DNA of 34,815 nt from Dimargaris cristalligena. Taxonomy: Eukaryota; Kickxellomycota; Dimargaritomycetes; Dimargaritales; Dimargaritaceae. The DNA lies in assembly GCA_027576995.1 (NCBI GenBank), contig JANBQC010000281.1:1-34815 (forward strand), given 5' to 3'. The notes beneath the pieces are model-generated. The model was not told the origin of the DNA. It made no database searches and saw only the letters and a list, made by a program, of their open reading frames with translations. The position numbers and the translations under genes were made by a program. Positions 20,691 through 30,588 of the stretch are shown here, in pieces. Position 1 is the stretch's first letter, and every line of letters starts with the position of its first letter.

Positions 20691-22802
20691 TTATTTGGTC
20701 ACTTCGTACATGGCTTCAGCCAGGTACTTGACGTTGTTGGACGAAATACCGGCCATGGAAATACGGCCATCCTTGGTCAGATACACGTGGAAGTCAGCGG
20801 TCAAACGGGCCACTTCGGCAGGGGTCAGGCCGGTGAAGCAGAACATACCGATTTGGTTCGTGATATGGTCCCAGTTACGCTTGCTGCCGAAGTCATTGAC
20901 GAGGTGGTCGTGGAGCCGGGTACGCATGGTGATGATCCGGTCGGCCATGCCCTTGACTTCGGTGAGCCATTCCCGGTGGAGTTCGGGGTCGCTCAGGACT
21001 TCGTTAACGAGACGGGCGCCGTTCATGGGCGGGTTGGAGTACATGGGCCGGATGAGGATTTTGAGTTGGGATTCCACGGCGGCCTTTTGCTTGGGGTCCT
21101 GGGTGACGATGGAGAAGGCCCCGACCCGCTCGCCGTAGAGACCGATGTTCTTGGCGAAGGACTGGGCCAGCGCCACGGGGTGACCGGCGGCCACGAACTG
21201 ACGGACGGCCTGGGCGTCGCGGTTAATGTCCCCCGACGCGAACCCCTGGTACGCCATGTCGAAGAAGCAGAAGTGTTCCCGGTCCCGCAGCACCTCGGAG
21301 ATGCGCTGCCAGTCGGCCGGGGTCGGGTCCACCCCAGTGGGGTTATGGGCGCACGCGTGCAGCAAGACGATGGACTTGGGGGGGAGTTGGCCCAGATCCT
21401 CGAGCATACCGGCCAGGTCCAGGCCGTTGGTGGTCTTGTCGAAGTAACGGTACTGACCGACCTCCAGGCCGGAATCCCGGAAAATGGGGGTGTGGTTGCC
21501 CCACGAGGGGGTGGGGAGGTAGATTTTTTTGGCGTGGGGGTAGAACCGGGCGAGGAATTCACCACCGATGCGAAGGGCGCCCGTTCCGGAAATGGACTGG
21601 GTGGCGGCAATGCGACCGGCAGCGAGGACGGGGCAGTTCTCGCCGTAGGCCAGCTTGGCGGCCTGTTGGACGAAGGTGGGGAGGCCGGTGATGCCGAGGT
21701 ACTCCTTGTCGAGCAGGTTGCCCAGGATGCGGTGCTCGGCCTGGTATATGGGAATGAGAGAGGGTAGGGTAGGGCAGTCACGGGCGAGTAAAGAAGGGGG
21801 ACTGATTAGGGGTGGAGTGTGAATATTTGGGGGGGTGGTACGGGGAAATGGAGGCCACGTAACACCAGCTGTTTTGGTCTCTAGCCCTTTCCTTAACCAT
21901 AGGCACTGGCTTGGGTTTAGGAGGACTAGCCCTTTCCGCCGGCCCGCTCTCCTTCTTCCCCGCCTACGCAATTATCCCAACGGTGCGGGGCCGGGGAGGG
22001 GGAAAGAAAGGAAGGGGAGAGGAAGAAGGAGAAGGACGGACCCTGGAGATGGTGGGCTCTTCTTCCAGCCAGCCTAAATAAACAACAGTGTGCCAATAAT
22101 GATAGGTTGAGCTTAACCACCCTCCTAGTGTGGTATAATAGGGTGCCCCTTAGGGTCTCCGCCCTTGGCTATAGTGGAGACTCTACACACCGTCCAATAA
22201 TACTACTTGCCTTGCGCACACAGCTAAGCACGTAGGGTTTGCCTTGGTCATCACGGTAGGCACCCACGCCGAGGTTCATCTTGCGGGGATCCTGGTCGGC
22301 CTTGAAGGCCTCGGTGACCCCGAGAATGGCATCGGGCGGACCTGCCAGGGGTTATAACGTAGAAGGTAAGTCGTCAGTCAGGTTATATATAATATATATA
22401 TAGGGGATACTAGATTAGCGCAGGGAACAATTTCTGCAGGAGACGGGAGGCGGTATAACCACTTTTTTCTCCTTGTGACCGGTGCCAGAAGGGCCCCAAA
22501 GTAGCTGGCATAGGGCAGCGCGGGATGGGCCGAGCCATTCCCGCCAGCAGGAGGGTGAATCAGCCGACGGACCCGCTATTGCTTCAGCCTTTTATGCCAG
22601 GAAACCCAAAAGGACAATACGGCTGTGGCCCAAATAGAGAGAACCCTGGCCCTTCGGCTGTGGTAGCTGACAGCGAATACTTACCCTGCTGGACCTGGGC
22701 CCAGGTGGAGGACGGGGCCGAAGCCATGCGGGGGAGCTGGGCCCGGGCCACTCGGGACCAGGCCGACTGGCGGACAGCAGTGCGAGACAAAGCAGACAGC
22801 AT
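20691..22802 (-). CDS. AAT1: Mitochondrial aspartate aminotransferase (three exons)
   Basis: A PLP enzyme interconverting aspartate + 2-oxoglutarate and oxaloacetate + glutamate, part of the malate-aspartate shuttle. Exons: 22685-22802, 22211-22341, 20691-21740, giving 432 aa. Intron 1 (343 nt) is GT-AG; intron 2 (21741-22210, 470 nt) starts AAG|GCAAGT, a GC-AG intron. The reading frame and the conserved VRK|AEHR junction require it. The N-terminus ([20 protein letters not shown]) is Arg/Ser-rich without acidic residues, as expected of a mitochondrial presequence. Family motifs are [43 protein letters not shown]-type [34 protein letters not shown], and the PLP lysine at ~280 in [17 protein letters not shown]. 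The C-terminus is complete (YEVTK, TAA). The presequence and [17 protein letters not shown] motifs favour the mitochondrial over the cytosolic isoform. Confidence 0.96.
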
Positions 22803-23810
22803 GGTGGGAATGAGATAGAATGTGGTGTGTGTAAGGGATAGGGGAAGTCCTGAGAGTGAGGAGCAGTCGGATATAAGAGAAACCCAGAATCACGGCAAGG
22901 TGGGACAGGAAGCAGATGCAAGTCTCTCTTGGTTGAAGAGGGGGAAAGGGTGGTGTGGTTGTTGCTTGGGGGGACTTTTTTTTGGGAAGGTGAGTCAAGT
23001 GGCTTCCGTAGAAAGAAAGAGACCCACGGAATCACCCGCACAGGTATGGGCCGTCGTTCCGGTTTTCTCCTTCGATTTCCCTACTACTATCACCACATGG
23101 TCGAGACCTATGCACGCTGGCTGGGCAGTACATGAAGACTGTCATATGCATATTCCACAACTGAAAAAACCACCCACTGCGGTGCTGGGAAATGCACCAA
23201 TCCGATCGGCCTGTGGGTCTGCCAACGCTTTTATAAAATATAGCTAATCTGAACTATAATTTGTCCGCTGATGCTACAACGAATTAATTAGTGGTTTGCA
23301 AGTTTTTTTTCCTTCCGACTAAAACCCCACCCCGGTAGCCTAATTATAGACCATCATAAGAAATCTATAATGGTCTATGGGAAATAATCAGAAGGTAGGC
23401 CCCGAGAATTGCCCTGGAACTCCTGCACGTTGCGCGCATGGGCCACACACACACTCTCTCTCTCTTTCAATAGCTAAATTAGAAATACTCATTGCCAAAG
23501 CTGGAACTAACCACCCGTCTAAACTCATAAATACGTCCAGTCCCGGAACAGGCCCACTGGAAAAACCCAGGGTTGCCTGGAATCGTCTGTTGCAAGGAAT
23601 CCTACCACTACCCAGGTGTACGGAGGGGAGTACGTAACCATTATAAGTTGTACATTATATATGATCCCCACTTCTTCTATTACTCGAGGTCAGTCCGACG
23701 GACAGGCTCACATATGGGTATCCGCTGGTGTGTTGGGCATACTTCATTTAAATTCCCCCGGCTGGTAATAAAATGTAAGGTTTATGGCTAGCTCGTCCAA
23801 TAATTTAATC
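22803..23810. other. Aminotransferase upstream region and 3' flank of the F-box-like pseudogene
   Basis: 1 kb with no supported gene. It includes the promoter of the minus-strand aminotransferase gene, a T9 run near 22977 and the inverted repeat at 23346-23378. The 141- and 86-codon plus-strand ORFs here show no domain or coding signature. Confidence 0.45.
23346..23378. repeat. Inverted repeat, 9-bp arms
   Basis: ATAGACCAT (23346-23354) and ATGGTCTAT (23370-23378) are perfect complements around a 15-nt loop, about 430 bp past the stop of the minus-strand pseudogene. Confidence 0.7.
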
Positions 23811-25698
23811 TCATCGGTGTAGATCGTCCGTCCCCGTTTGACTGCCGTAAACTTCATTTTCAACAATGGTTAATATGTGAGGGTCATTTACATACATGCT
23901 GAACTTCAATAGCTCCCTGTTAGGTGGCGCCGGCCCCATATCCACCCACTCGTTGTTAACTGTAGCCCCAGTTGCGGAAAGCGGCACGAGCATAGCCACG
24001 CCCATATGGAAGCCACCTTTCTCACTAAGGCTGAGCTGCTCAATAAAATGCAGACCTTCCAGCAGGTTCATTCGATTCACGGGGGACCCTCCCTCCTCCT
24101 CCTGCTGCACCAACACCCCGACCACTACCATCCCCGGGCTAGCGCATTCCAAAACCGTTTCCAGAAACGCCGCCCCTCGCGGCAAGTCCAATGCCCGCAT
24201 GGTATCGGCCACCGCACACGTTTCCGCTCGTGTCCGGTCCGGAATATCGGGTGGCGAGCCCAATGTCGGTAAGCCGTGTAACTGGATCAGCAGCTCCCGC
24301 TGGTGGGTCATGGCCGCCAAAATAATACCCAGCCACCGCAACAGTCTGGCCGTTTCAGCATGGACTTCGGGCGACCTAACCGATTCCGACCCGCCACTGT
24401 CTACCGCCATACGTGACACACCCTCTACGAATGCGTACAGTGCAGCGTAGCGTCCCCGCATAGCTAGGCGGGCCATCATCAAGGCCGCGGTAGTGGTGAA
24501 CAAACTATTGTACAACCGGAAAGTCTCACGTCGAATAGGCTTTCGAGGCTCGGTAATCCACTCCTGCAGTGGACCGTCATTGTCATCCTCAGCCGACGGA
24601 GGGTCCGTTTGATTCCAACCCGTGCACTGTCGGGCGATGCGCACAAAGAACGCATCCATCAGTATCTCAAATACCCCAAACGGACTGATACCACTGGTTT
24701 GGTCGTCCACCAGGGTCAAAAGGGGAAGTTGGTCCGCCAAATCATGGGCGGATAACTGGTCCAGATTGACGAACCGCCACGCCCCTAATTCAAAAATAGG
24801 ATGGTTCCGGGCGCTCTTAAGAAACCTATAGAGGTGGATAAAATCAAAATCATCTCCCGTCAGTTCGGTAAAAAGGGGTATCATTTGCGGATTCCAAGAG
24901 ATCCAGCCCTATTGGTCAAACGCTTGGCTGTAAAGGTTACCCGCTATTTGGTTATGAAGGAGTCGGTGCCAAATTTGAAGCAGGCCTTGTATTTTGGCCG
25001 TAGGATAGTGTTCTAACATGGTACTGTTGGCGATGCGATACCAAGCACGCATAATAGCACCGACCAAGCCATGTGGCTGCTGATGAGCCCGATGGGGCTC
25101 AATCTGGCGCTGTAAGTATGTGAGTTGTGCCTACAATGTCCAAGACGTGGTGTCGTTGGATAAATATAAATAAATATACATAGAAGATTATAACCACGAT
25201 GTGAGTATGTGGCAGTCAACAGCATTGATCGATGAAGGAACCATAGCCATTATCTGCCTTTTCTTATTCAGTAAATGATTCAAAATAATACTTTACCATT
25301 GCATGCAAATTCCAGTGACTCTGCGTGAAAGCGGCCAGTTTACGTGTAGTGCGCAGTAGTTAGGGAGTCGACTCCAAGTCGTACGCATAGTACGTAATCC
25401 TTTGGAGTATCTCATTGGGCATACTAGATAATAGATCCGTCGGTATACGGCCCTCGGTCAAGGCGGGCCTAGTCGAAGCAACTGGTATCTCATCAGGCTT
25501 AGCGAGATCAGCAGTATCATTGCTAGCTGGAGTGGAAGCGACACAAGGCAGCACTGTCGATATGCCCATATCTGGCTGATTGACTGCGTTGTCCGGTGAA
25601 CTGCGGGCAGTGTGTAGGTAGGGACTGACGAGGGATGCAATAATGCTCGACATACTACCGAACGCTAGTCCCACTCTAATAAACCTAATCAGATGCAT
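23811..25698 (-). pseudogene. Broken gene: putative signal peptide + F-box-like protein (two exons, two in-frame stops)
   Basis: Exon 1 (25297-25698) starts MHLIRFIRVGLAFGSMSSII, a signal-peptide or signal-anchor pattern. A ~65-residue Ser/Thr/Pro/Ala-rich linker follows, then SMPNEILQRITYYAYDLES and, past a TAA (25362-25360), LLRTTRKLAAFTQSHWNLH. Together these read as an F-box-like motif. The donor is ATG|GTAAAG; the 187-nt intron ends ACTTACAG and joins in phase 0 to exon 2 (23811-25109, starting RQIEPHRAHQQ). In exon 2 a TAG (24911-24909) interrupts protein-like sequence (YSQAFDQ * GWISWNPQM); after it 357 codons stay open to the final TAG... end at DDLHR. Total 566 codons. Conserved genes nearby use TAA as a genuine stop, so these are most simply nonsense mutations (CAA to TAA, CAG to TAG possible). 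The C-terminal ~420 residues match no family I know. An expressed 357-aa ORF from 24884 is the alternative. Confidence 0.6.
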
Positions 25699-28104
25699 TA
25701 GCGAGAGCCTTAGGGTGAAGAATGGTGTTCACGTTTCTAATATTAAGGCGGCGGTGAAAACCAAAAGGGACGCCCCCACGAGGTTAGGTCAACTGTAAAT
25801 AGACTAAACGGCAAAGTAAAATAGGGCGAACTAAATAAACCGATAATTAGGCACAAGCATGCTAAGATTAAATAAATAGTAGAATGCCTCTAAATAAAAG
25901 ATGCAGGATCGCCAATGGGGGTAGGTCTATCAGGGTGATAGCCTTACTTAAATATTTGATAGACGAGCATGCCTCATCAGCGGACTACCCTGCCAACTAC
26001 GAACTAAAGGCAAGTTGGGGGGAAATGATTAAAAGAAAGGGGTATACGAGTCGTGCGACTCCCAATTAATCCACTCGGCCGTATTTCCAAGAGTGCACTG
26101 AGGGTGCACAAGCCGGGCGACTAAGGCACTGGTTAGTGGTACTAGGAGGTGGCACACAATGCTTGATGGGCCACTTCTCTCATTCCTGAATACATTCCGA
26201 AGTATTAGGAAGCATACACAATAATAGGCAATTCATAGCGTCCGCATAAGATAATGGTACTTCGGCATGCTGTTTACTTTTGAAAGTCTTGGACGAAGAG
26301 GTCAACTTTCATCCCATAGCTGGTATCTAAAAATAACATTTCCTCAGTCATAGGTATTGGGGTTGTGACGGGGTAAAACCACACCGTAAATCAAAATATT
26401 CTGCCTGGATATAAAGAGGGACACTGCCTGAAATTTGCGCCAATTAAATCATGGCTTAAACTTCAAGGCTGTCTCTATAATAATTCAATTTAATACATTT
26501 TTCAAACCCCCCCCACGTCCTACTTGTCAAGACAATAGACCCAGATGAACCGCTCTACCCATAAATTTGATGAAAGCGACGCGAATAACGATTATAACAA
26601 TACCAAGTAGCAGCCATTATACTTATAACCCCCTAAGGAAGACTCTGTAATTGTAACTTAAAGTGGCCAAAAGTGGCAAGTTAGGTTCATCGGACATTCG
26701 ATAATTTGCGCGCCGGCTGATACAAGTATGTTTTCCGAATATATTACTAGTCACTAATAATCGTGGCTTGATCGATACAGAGCTCGCATAGTGACCAAAT
26801 CACTCCCAGCTTCGTTACTCTGCGCAATATTTTTAGTCGCTTAAACCCCCAATTAATCTACGCACACCAACGTTTTGTTAAATATGCCGATGTTCTACGT
26901 CTTAGGACCGACTGGTTCATGTAACCATGTCTTTGTAATACTAACCCTGGACCGTTTCTATGTATTTTTTAACTTCAATACTAGTACCAAAATTACCTAT
27001 GTAAATGGCTAGGTAAACTATTCCAATGCCATTTTAAATATATTCAAATGTACAGTAGACATGAAAACTATTCGGCTGTGACTATATCAGTTTTCGTTGC
27101 CTATCCCATTAGACCTAAGAAGTTAAGCCCCGACCACTTAGTTTATTGTCGAGCTGGGTGACCCCTTGTGAATAGGCAATACAAAGCCCGGGCTAGTTTA
27201 TTTACCACGTATATGCGTATATTTACTGTCCTCCAAGGTAGTTTAAATTATTTATATTATGGGTGTAATTTAATATGGTAGTATGTCACTATAAATGAAC
27301 TGTACATGGGAAAGCCTGTGATAAATATATTGTTAACCAAAAAAGGGCGCCTTATTCTGCGGGCTTTTCGTAAGACAACCGGACTGAGCCTTTCCCTAAT
27401 TGAGTTTATAGTTCTCATATACTTAATCTGACTGTATATACCAAGCAAACCCCATGGTTTTGCTACCCCACCGTCATTTCGTTCCAACCAGGCCATCTTG
27501 TTGATATTTTTGGACGAACTGTTATGGATTTGCCGTGGTCTAAAGGGAAAGTAGTACAAGAGGTGAGGAACACCAAGTTAACAGTCAGAAAGTTCATAAG
27601 GCTTTATCTAGTTCTTGGAATACATTAGCGGTTATTCGACCATGTACTTATCAAAACGGGGAACTCTCAGCGAATATGGTCTGTTCTAAATAATACCGAT
27701 GCCCTTAGACAAGTGAATGTCCCAAACATTAATAAGAGGGCTTTGTCCCATTGGTACAGCCCTAATGCGGCTTGACTGGGGTGTACTTTCCCAAAGTAGA
27801 CAGAGCGCTGCTATACACTTATACGTGGGTTGGGGAAGGGTACCATGGTCTATCACCTCGTTTTATGTAAATACGTAGGGGGATGATTAGGCACCAGGAA
27901 TATGCCCCTTTTTGGCGGGGGATGGTAAGCGAAAAGACATCTATATTAAATAAAATTTCGTTGACTTATTCACCATACTACGCCAGCGTAGTTACTAAAT
28001 TATAACAATGATTTATTTCGACTCCACGTGGTATTAAGGATAAGGATAAGTATTTTTGCTAACCAATTACGTGTGCAGTATGACAAGGCCCGGGAAGGGC
28101 TCAC
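25699..28104. other. Low-GC stretch with protein-like minus-strand fragments
   Basis: 2.4 kb without an intact gene. Apart from the fragment listed at 26274-26462, minus-strand translation of about 27430-27785 gives open runs of about 37 and 40 codons in one frame, broken by TGA, TAA and TAG. A further ~30-codon run lies near 26750-26850. A competing 100-codon minus-strand ORF (27257-27559, non-ATG start) overlaps in another frame. The stretch may be one strongly decayed gene or may be chance. A C8 run lies near 26507. No tRNA or repeat structure recognised. Confidence 0.35.
26274..26462 (-). pseudogene. Possible C-terminal gene relic
   Basis: A 63-codon frame reads like protein, ending MTEEMLFLDTSYGMKVDLFV-QDFQK with a TAA at 26276-26274. 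It holds one internal TGA (about 26394). Residue composition is balanced, unlike translated AT-rich noise. No family recognised. It could be the tail of the gene whose upstream exon may be at 28105-28374; that link is speculative. Confidence 0.25.
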
Positions 28105-28374
28105 CTTTCGTGGGCCAAGTCTTTTGAAGTCTCGGCGAAGAAGGTCTTCAGGGATTCACCCAAACCCCGCCCAATGGAAAGCCCGATCAAATTAAATGTG
28201 CAGACTTGGAAACGGCAGGTGTGGAAATAGATAAGCCAAACAATAGACAGAAAGGGGAACCGGTTGAAAGTATAGCCGGTGGGAAGATTAGGAGTAACCC
28301 TTTGTGACCCACAATTGGGAAAACCGTCTTGGCGATGATTGTGATTACTCTCGATCCCCCCTTCCCCATATTCC
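28105..28374 (-). other. Possible orphan exon (no start codon)
   Basis: A 90-codon minus-strand frame without stops or ATG, bounded by an acceptor-like GACTTAG (28375-28376) and a good donor GAAAG|GTGAGC (28104). The translation is protein-like, especially the end GLSIGRGLGESLKTFFAETS followed by KDLAHER, and is more GC-rich than the surrounding spacer. A hydrophobic run (FPFLSIVWLIYF) sits in the middle. No homology recognised, and no matching downstream exon found with confidence. It may be a relic of a decayed gene or part of a gene whose ATG exon I cannot see. Confidence 0.3.
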
Positions 28375-28981
28375 CTAAGTCCGACGGTTTAAAAATGGGA
28401 AAGTTATTATTAGTCTGAGAGGTTTTCTAAGCTGGGGTCTGTAGGTCCGCCAAGGCAAGAATATCCCTCCTGCTACGTCACCAATGAATACTAATCAGTC
28501 TCTTGTTGACTAAAAGGAGGCGATATTCGGCTGATTAATTAGCCTTGCTGACTGAGAGACAAAAGAAAATCACTCAAGTTTGGGGGGGGGGGTAACAGCC
28601 AATAAACCACGACTGTGACGGGCGTGAACGGAAACTCCGCCGAACTAACAAGGTGCCTCTGAAGGGGTATTCCCTGCAGGCTGAGTACACTACTCCTATC
28701 CTACCCGTATCGTCCACATCACTATCTAAATTATCTTCGGACATTGCCCTACCTACTCGTTTTCTATATAATCTCTCTCACCTGCCCCCTCTTTTAACAT
28801 TCATGATATTAACCACTTCAGCCACTACCTGACTTTTTAAGTCCCCCGAAAAACCTTATACTTGTCTCTCCTTTTCAGTTTTGTTCAGCTGATATAGTGC
28901 GATAATTCTTGCCTGTATCGCCTTTTAAAAATAACCTTTCCCCTCTAGGCCTATTTTCCAATTCATTGGTCCGTATTTACC
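28375..28981. promoter_or_regulatory. Upstream region of the NADPH dehydrogenase gene
   Basis: 600 bp with no ORF. A TATA-like TATATAAT at 28765-28772 is followed by a CT-rich run, and further pyrimidine-rich sequence leads to the ATG at 28982. A G10 run lies near 28581. The TATA assignment is a pattern match only. Confidence 0.35.
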
Positions 28982-30588
28982 ATGTCTGCGAACACCACCA
29001 CCACTGCTAAGTCCGACGGCACCGGTCCCGCAGCTCCCCATAGCCACAATATCAGGGACTCCACCACTGACCCCCGCGACTTCCTCGTATCCCAGTGCCC
29101 ACCCGCCGGAACTGCTGTTGAGCCCACGCAGGCGCTCATCAACCAGGGGTTCGCCAAGCCGGATAAATATGGCGATAACCTGCCTCTTCTATTTACCCCC
29201 CTCAAACTGCGCAACCTCACTTTACGCAATCGTGTCGTGCTGTCCCCAATGTAAGTGCGTTTCATCAACCTTTCCCGCCGTTATTTTAAAAAGAGTCACA
29301 ATCTTAATTGATATTTGCCCCCTTGTCTGCGAACATAGCATATTAGATGGTTCTGGGGACTGATGTTTTAGTAGATTCCCGTAAATGCTGTCACGTTGGC
29401 AAGCCATATATATATATATATATTTAAAAAATACACTATACTAATAGTGAATCCTACTTAACCGATTTTTATTATTACTCTATCGTCTACGATGTTGCCC
29501 CTCCCCTTCCCCACACCTACAGGTGCCAGTACTCCTGTGAGGATGGGTTTGTCACGGATTGGCATCTCGTGCATTTGGGTGGTTTCGCCGTCCGTGGTAC
29601 CGGTCTTATCATGACCGAGGCCACCGGTGTTTTGCCTAACGGACGCATCACTCCCTACTGTGCCGGCCTTTGGAAAGACGAGCACATTGCCCCCTGGGAA
29701 CGCGTGGTCAAATTTGTTCATTCGCAGGGCGCCCCCATTGGTATCCAACTGGCCCACGCGGGTCGTAAAGCATCCACGTTCCCCCTCTTTTTCCCCGCAT
29801 CCCGCGAGGCCGCCAGTCCCAGGGAAGGCGGTTGGACCGAAGGCCAGGGGAGTAGCGCCGACACCGTGTGGGGTCCCACGGACGAACCCTGGGGTCCCCA
29901 CGGGATGTCCCAGCCCCACGCCATGACGTTGGCGGAAATCGAAGAGGTCAAACTGGCTTTCCGGGACGCGGCCGGCCGAGCGGCTAAAGCAGGCTTCGAC
30001 GTGATTGAAATTCACGCCGCCCACGGATACTTGCTCCACTCGTTCCTGTCCCCCATATCCAACCGCCGTACCGATCACTACGGCGGCAGTTTCGAAAACC
30101 GCGTGCGGTTATTGTTGGAAATCATTGCAGCCATCCGTTCGGTGTGGTCCGATGAAAAACCTCTCTTTGTGCGGGTATCCGCTACCGACTGGGTGGAAGG
30201 TGAAGGCTGGGATAGTGGCCAGACTATTCAATTGGCCCAGTGCCTGGCTAACCTCGGCACCGTGGACTTATTCGACGTTTCCACCGGAGGTAACACTCCA
30301 CGCCAGAAAATTTCCGCCGGGCCTCTGTTCCAGGTACCCTTCTCCGCTCAGATTAAACAGGCCGTGCCGAGCTCAAAATTGCGGACGGGTACGGTGGGTA
30401 TCATTACCAAGGGTCAGGAAGCCGAGGAGATCTTGCAGAAGGGGGAGGCCGATTTAATCATTTTGGGCCGGGCCTTCCTGCGTGATCCCTCGTGGGTCTT
30501 GAGGGCCGCTCATGAATTGGGCGTGTACGTGGAATGGCCCCAACAGTACATTAGAGGCCGCCCGAAGCTGTACTATCCCACTTTTTAA
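28982..30588 (+). CDS. Class III Old Yellow Enzyme, NADPH dehydrogenase YqjM/NamA type (two exons)
   Basis: An FMN flavoprotein (TIM barrel) that reduces activated C=C bonds with NADPH; probably cytosolic, physiological substrate unknown. Exon 1 is 28982-29250 and exon 2 29523-30588, joined across a 272-nt GT-AG intron (CCCAAT|GTAAGT ... CCTACAG) that splits the Met codon just before the active-site Cys. The product is 444 aa. After a ~60-residue hydrophilic extension the barrel begins LPLLFTPLKLRNLTLRNRVV, then MCQYSCEDG (Cys91 and Tyr93 correspond to YqjM Cys26/Tyr28), GIQLAHAGRKAS, IEIHAAHGYLLHSFLSP (His254, His257, Tyr259), RVSATDW, and the FMN-phosphate region TGTVGIITKG ... IILGRAFLRDP. 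Bacterial YqjM is ~338 aa; the extra length is the N-terminal extension and an insertion after AGRKAS. The intron contains a TA microsatellite. Confidence 0.93.
29406..29425. repeat. TA microsatellite inside the NADPH dehydrogenase intron
   Basis: A run of alternating TA within the 272-nt intron, about 100 nt before the acceptor. Confidence 0.7.

Noticed and set aside
21741..21971. Upstream extension [14 protein letters not shown]... of the last aminotransferase exon as the true N-terminus
   Set aside because: It is intron sequence; the conserved N-terminal part is found in exons 22211-22341 and 22685-22802 with matching phases.
24900..24945. A ~32-nt intron (GTAACC...CAATAG) that would remove the TAG in the F-box-like gene
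   Set aside because: Far shorter than every other intron here (187-470 nt) and it would shift the downstream frame.
23811..25698. Alternative genetic code with TAA/TAG as glutamine
   Set aside because: SEC31, RSP5, SCP160, the aminotransferase and the NADPH dehydrogenase all end at their expected C-termini with TAA, so TAA works as a stop in this genome.
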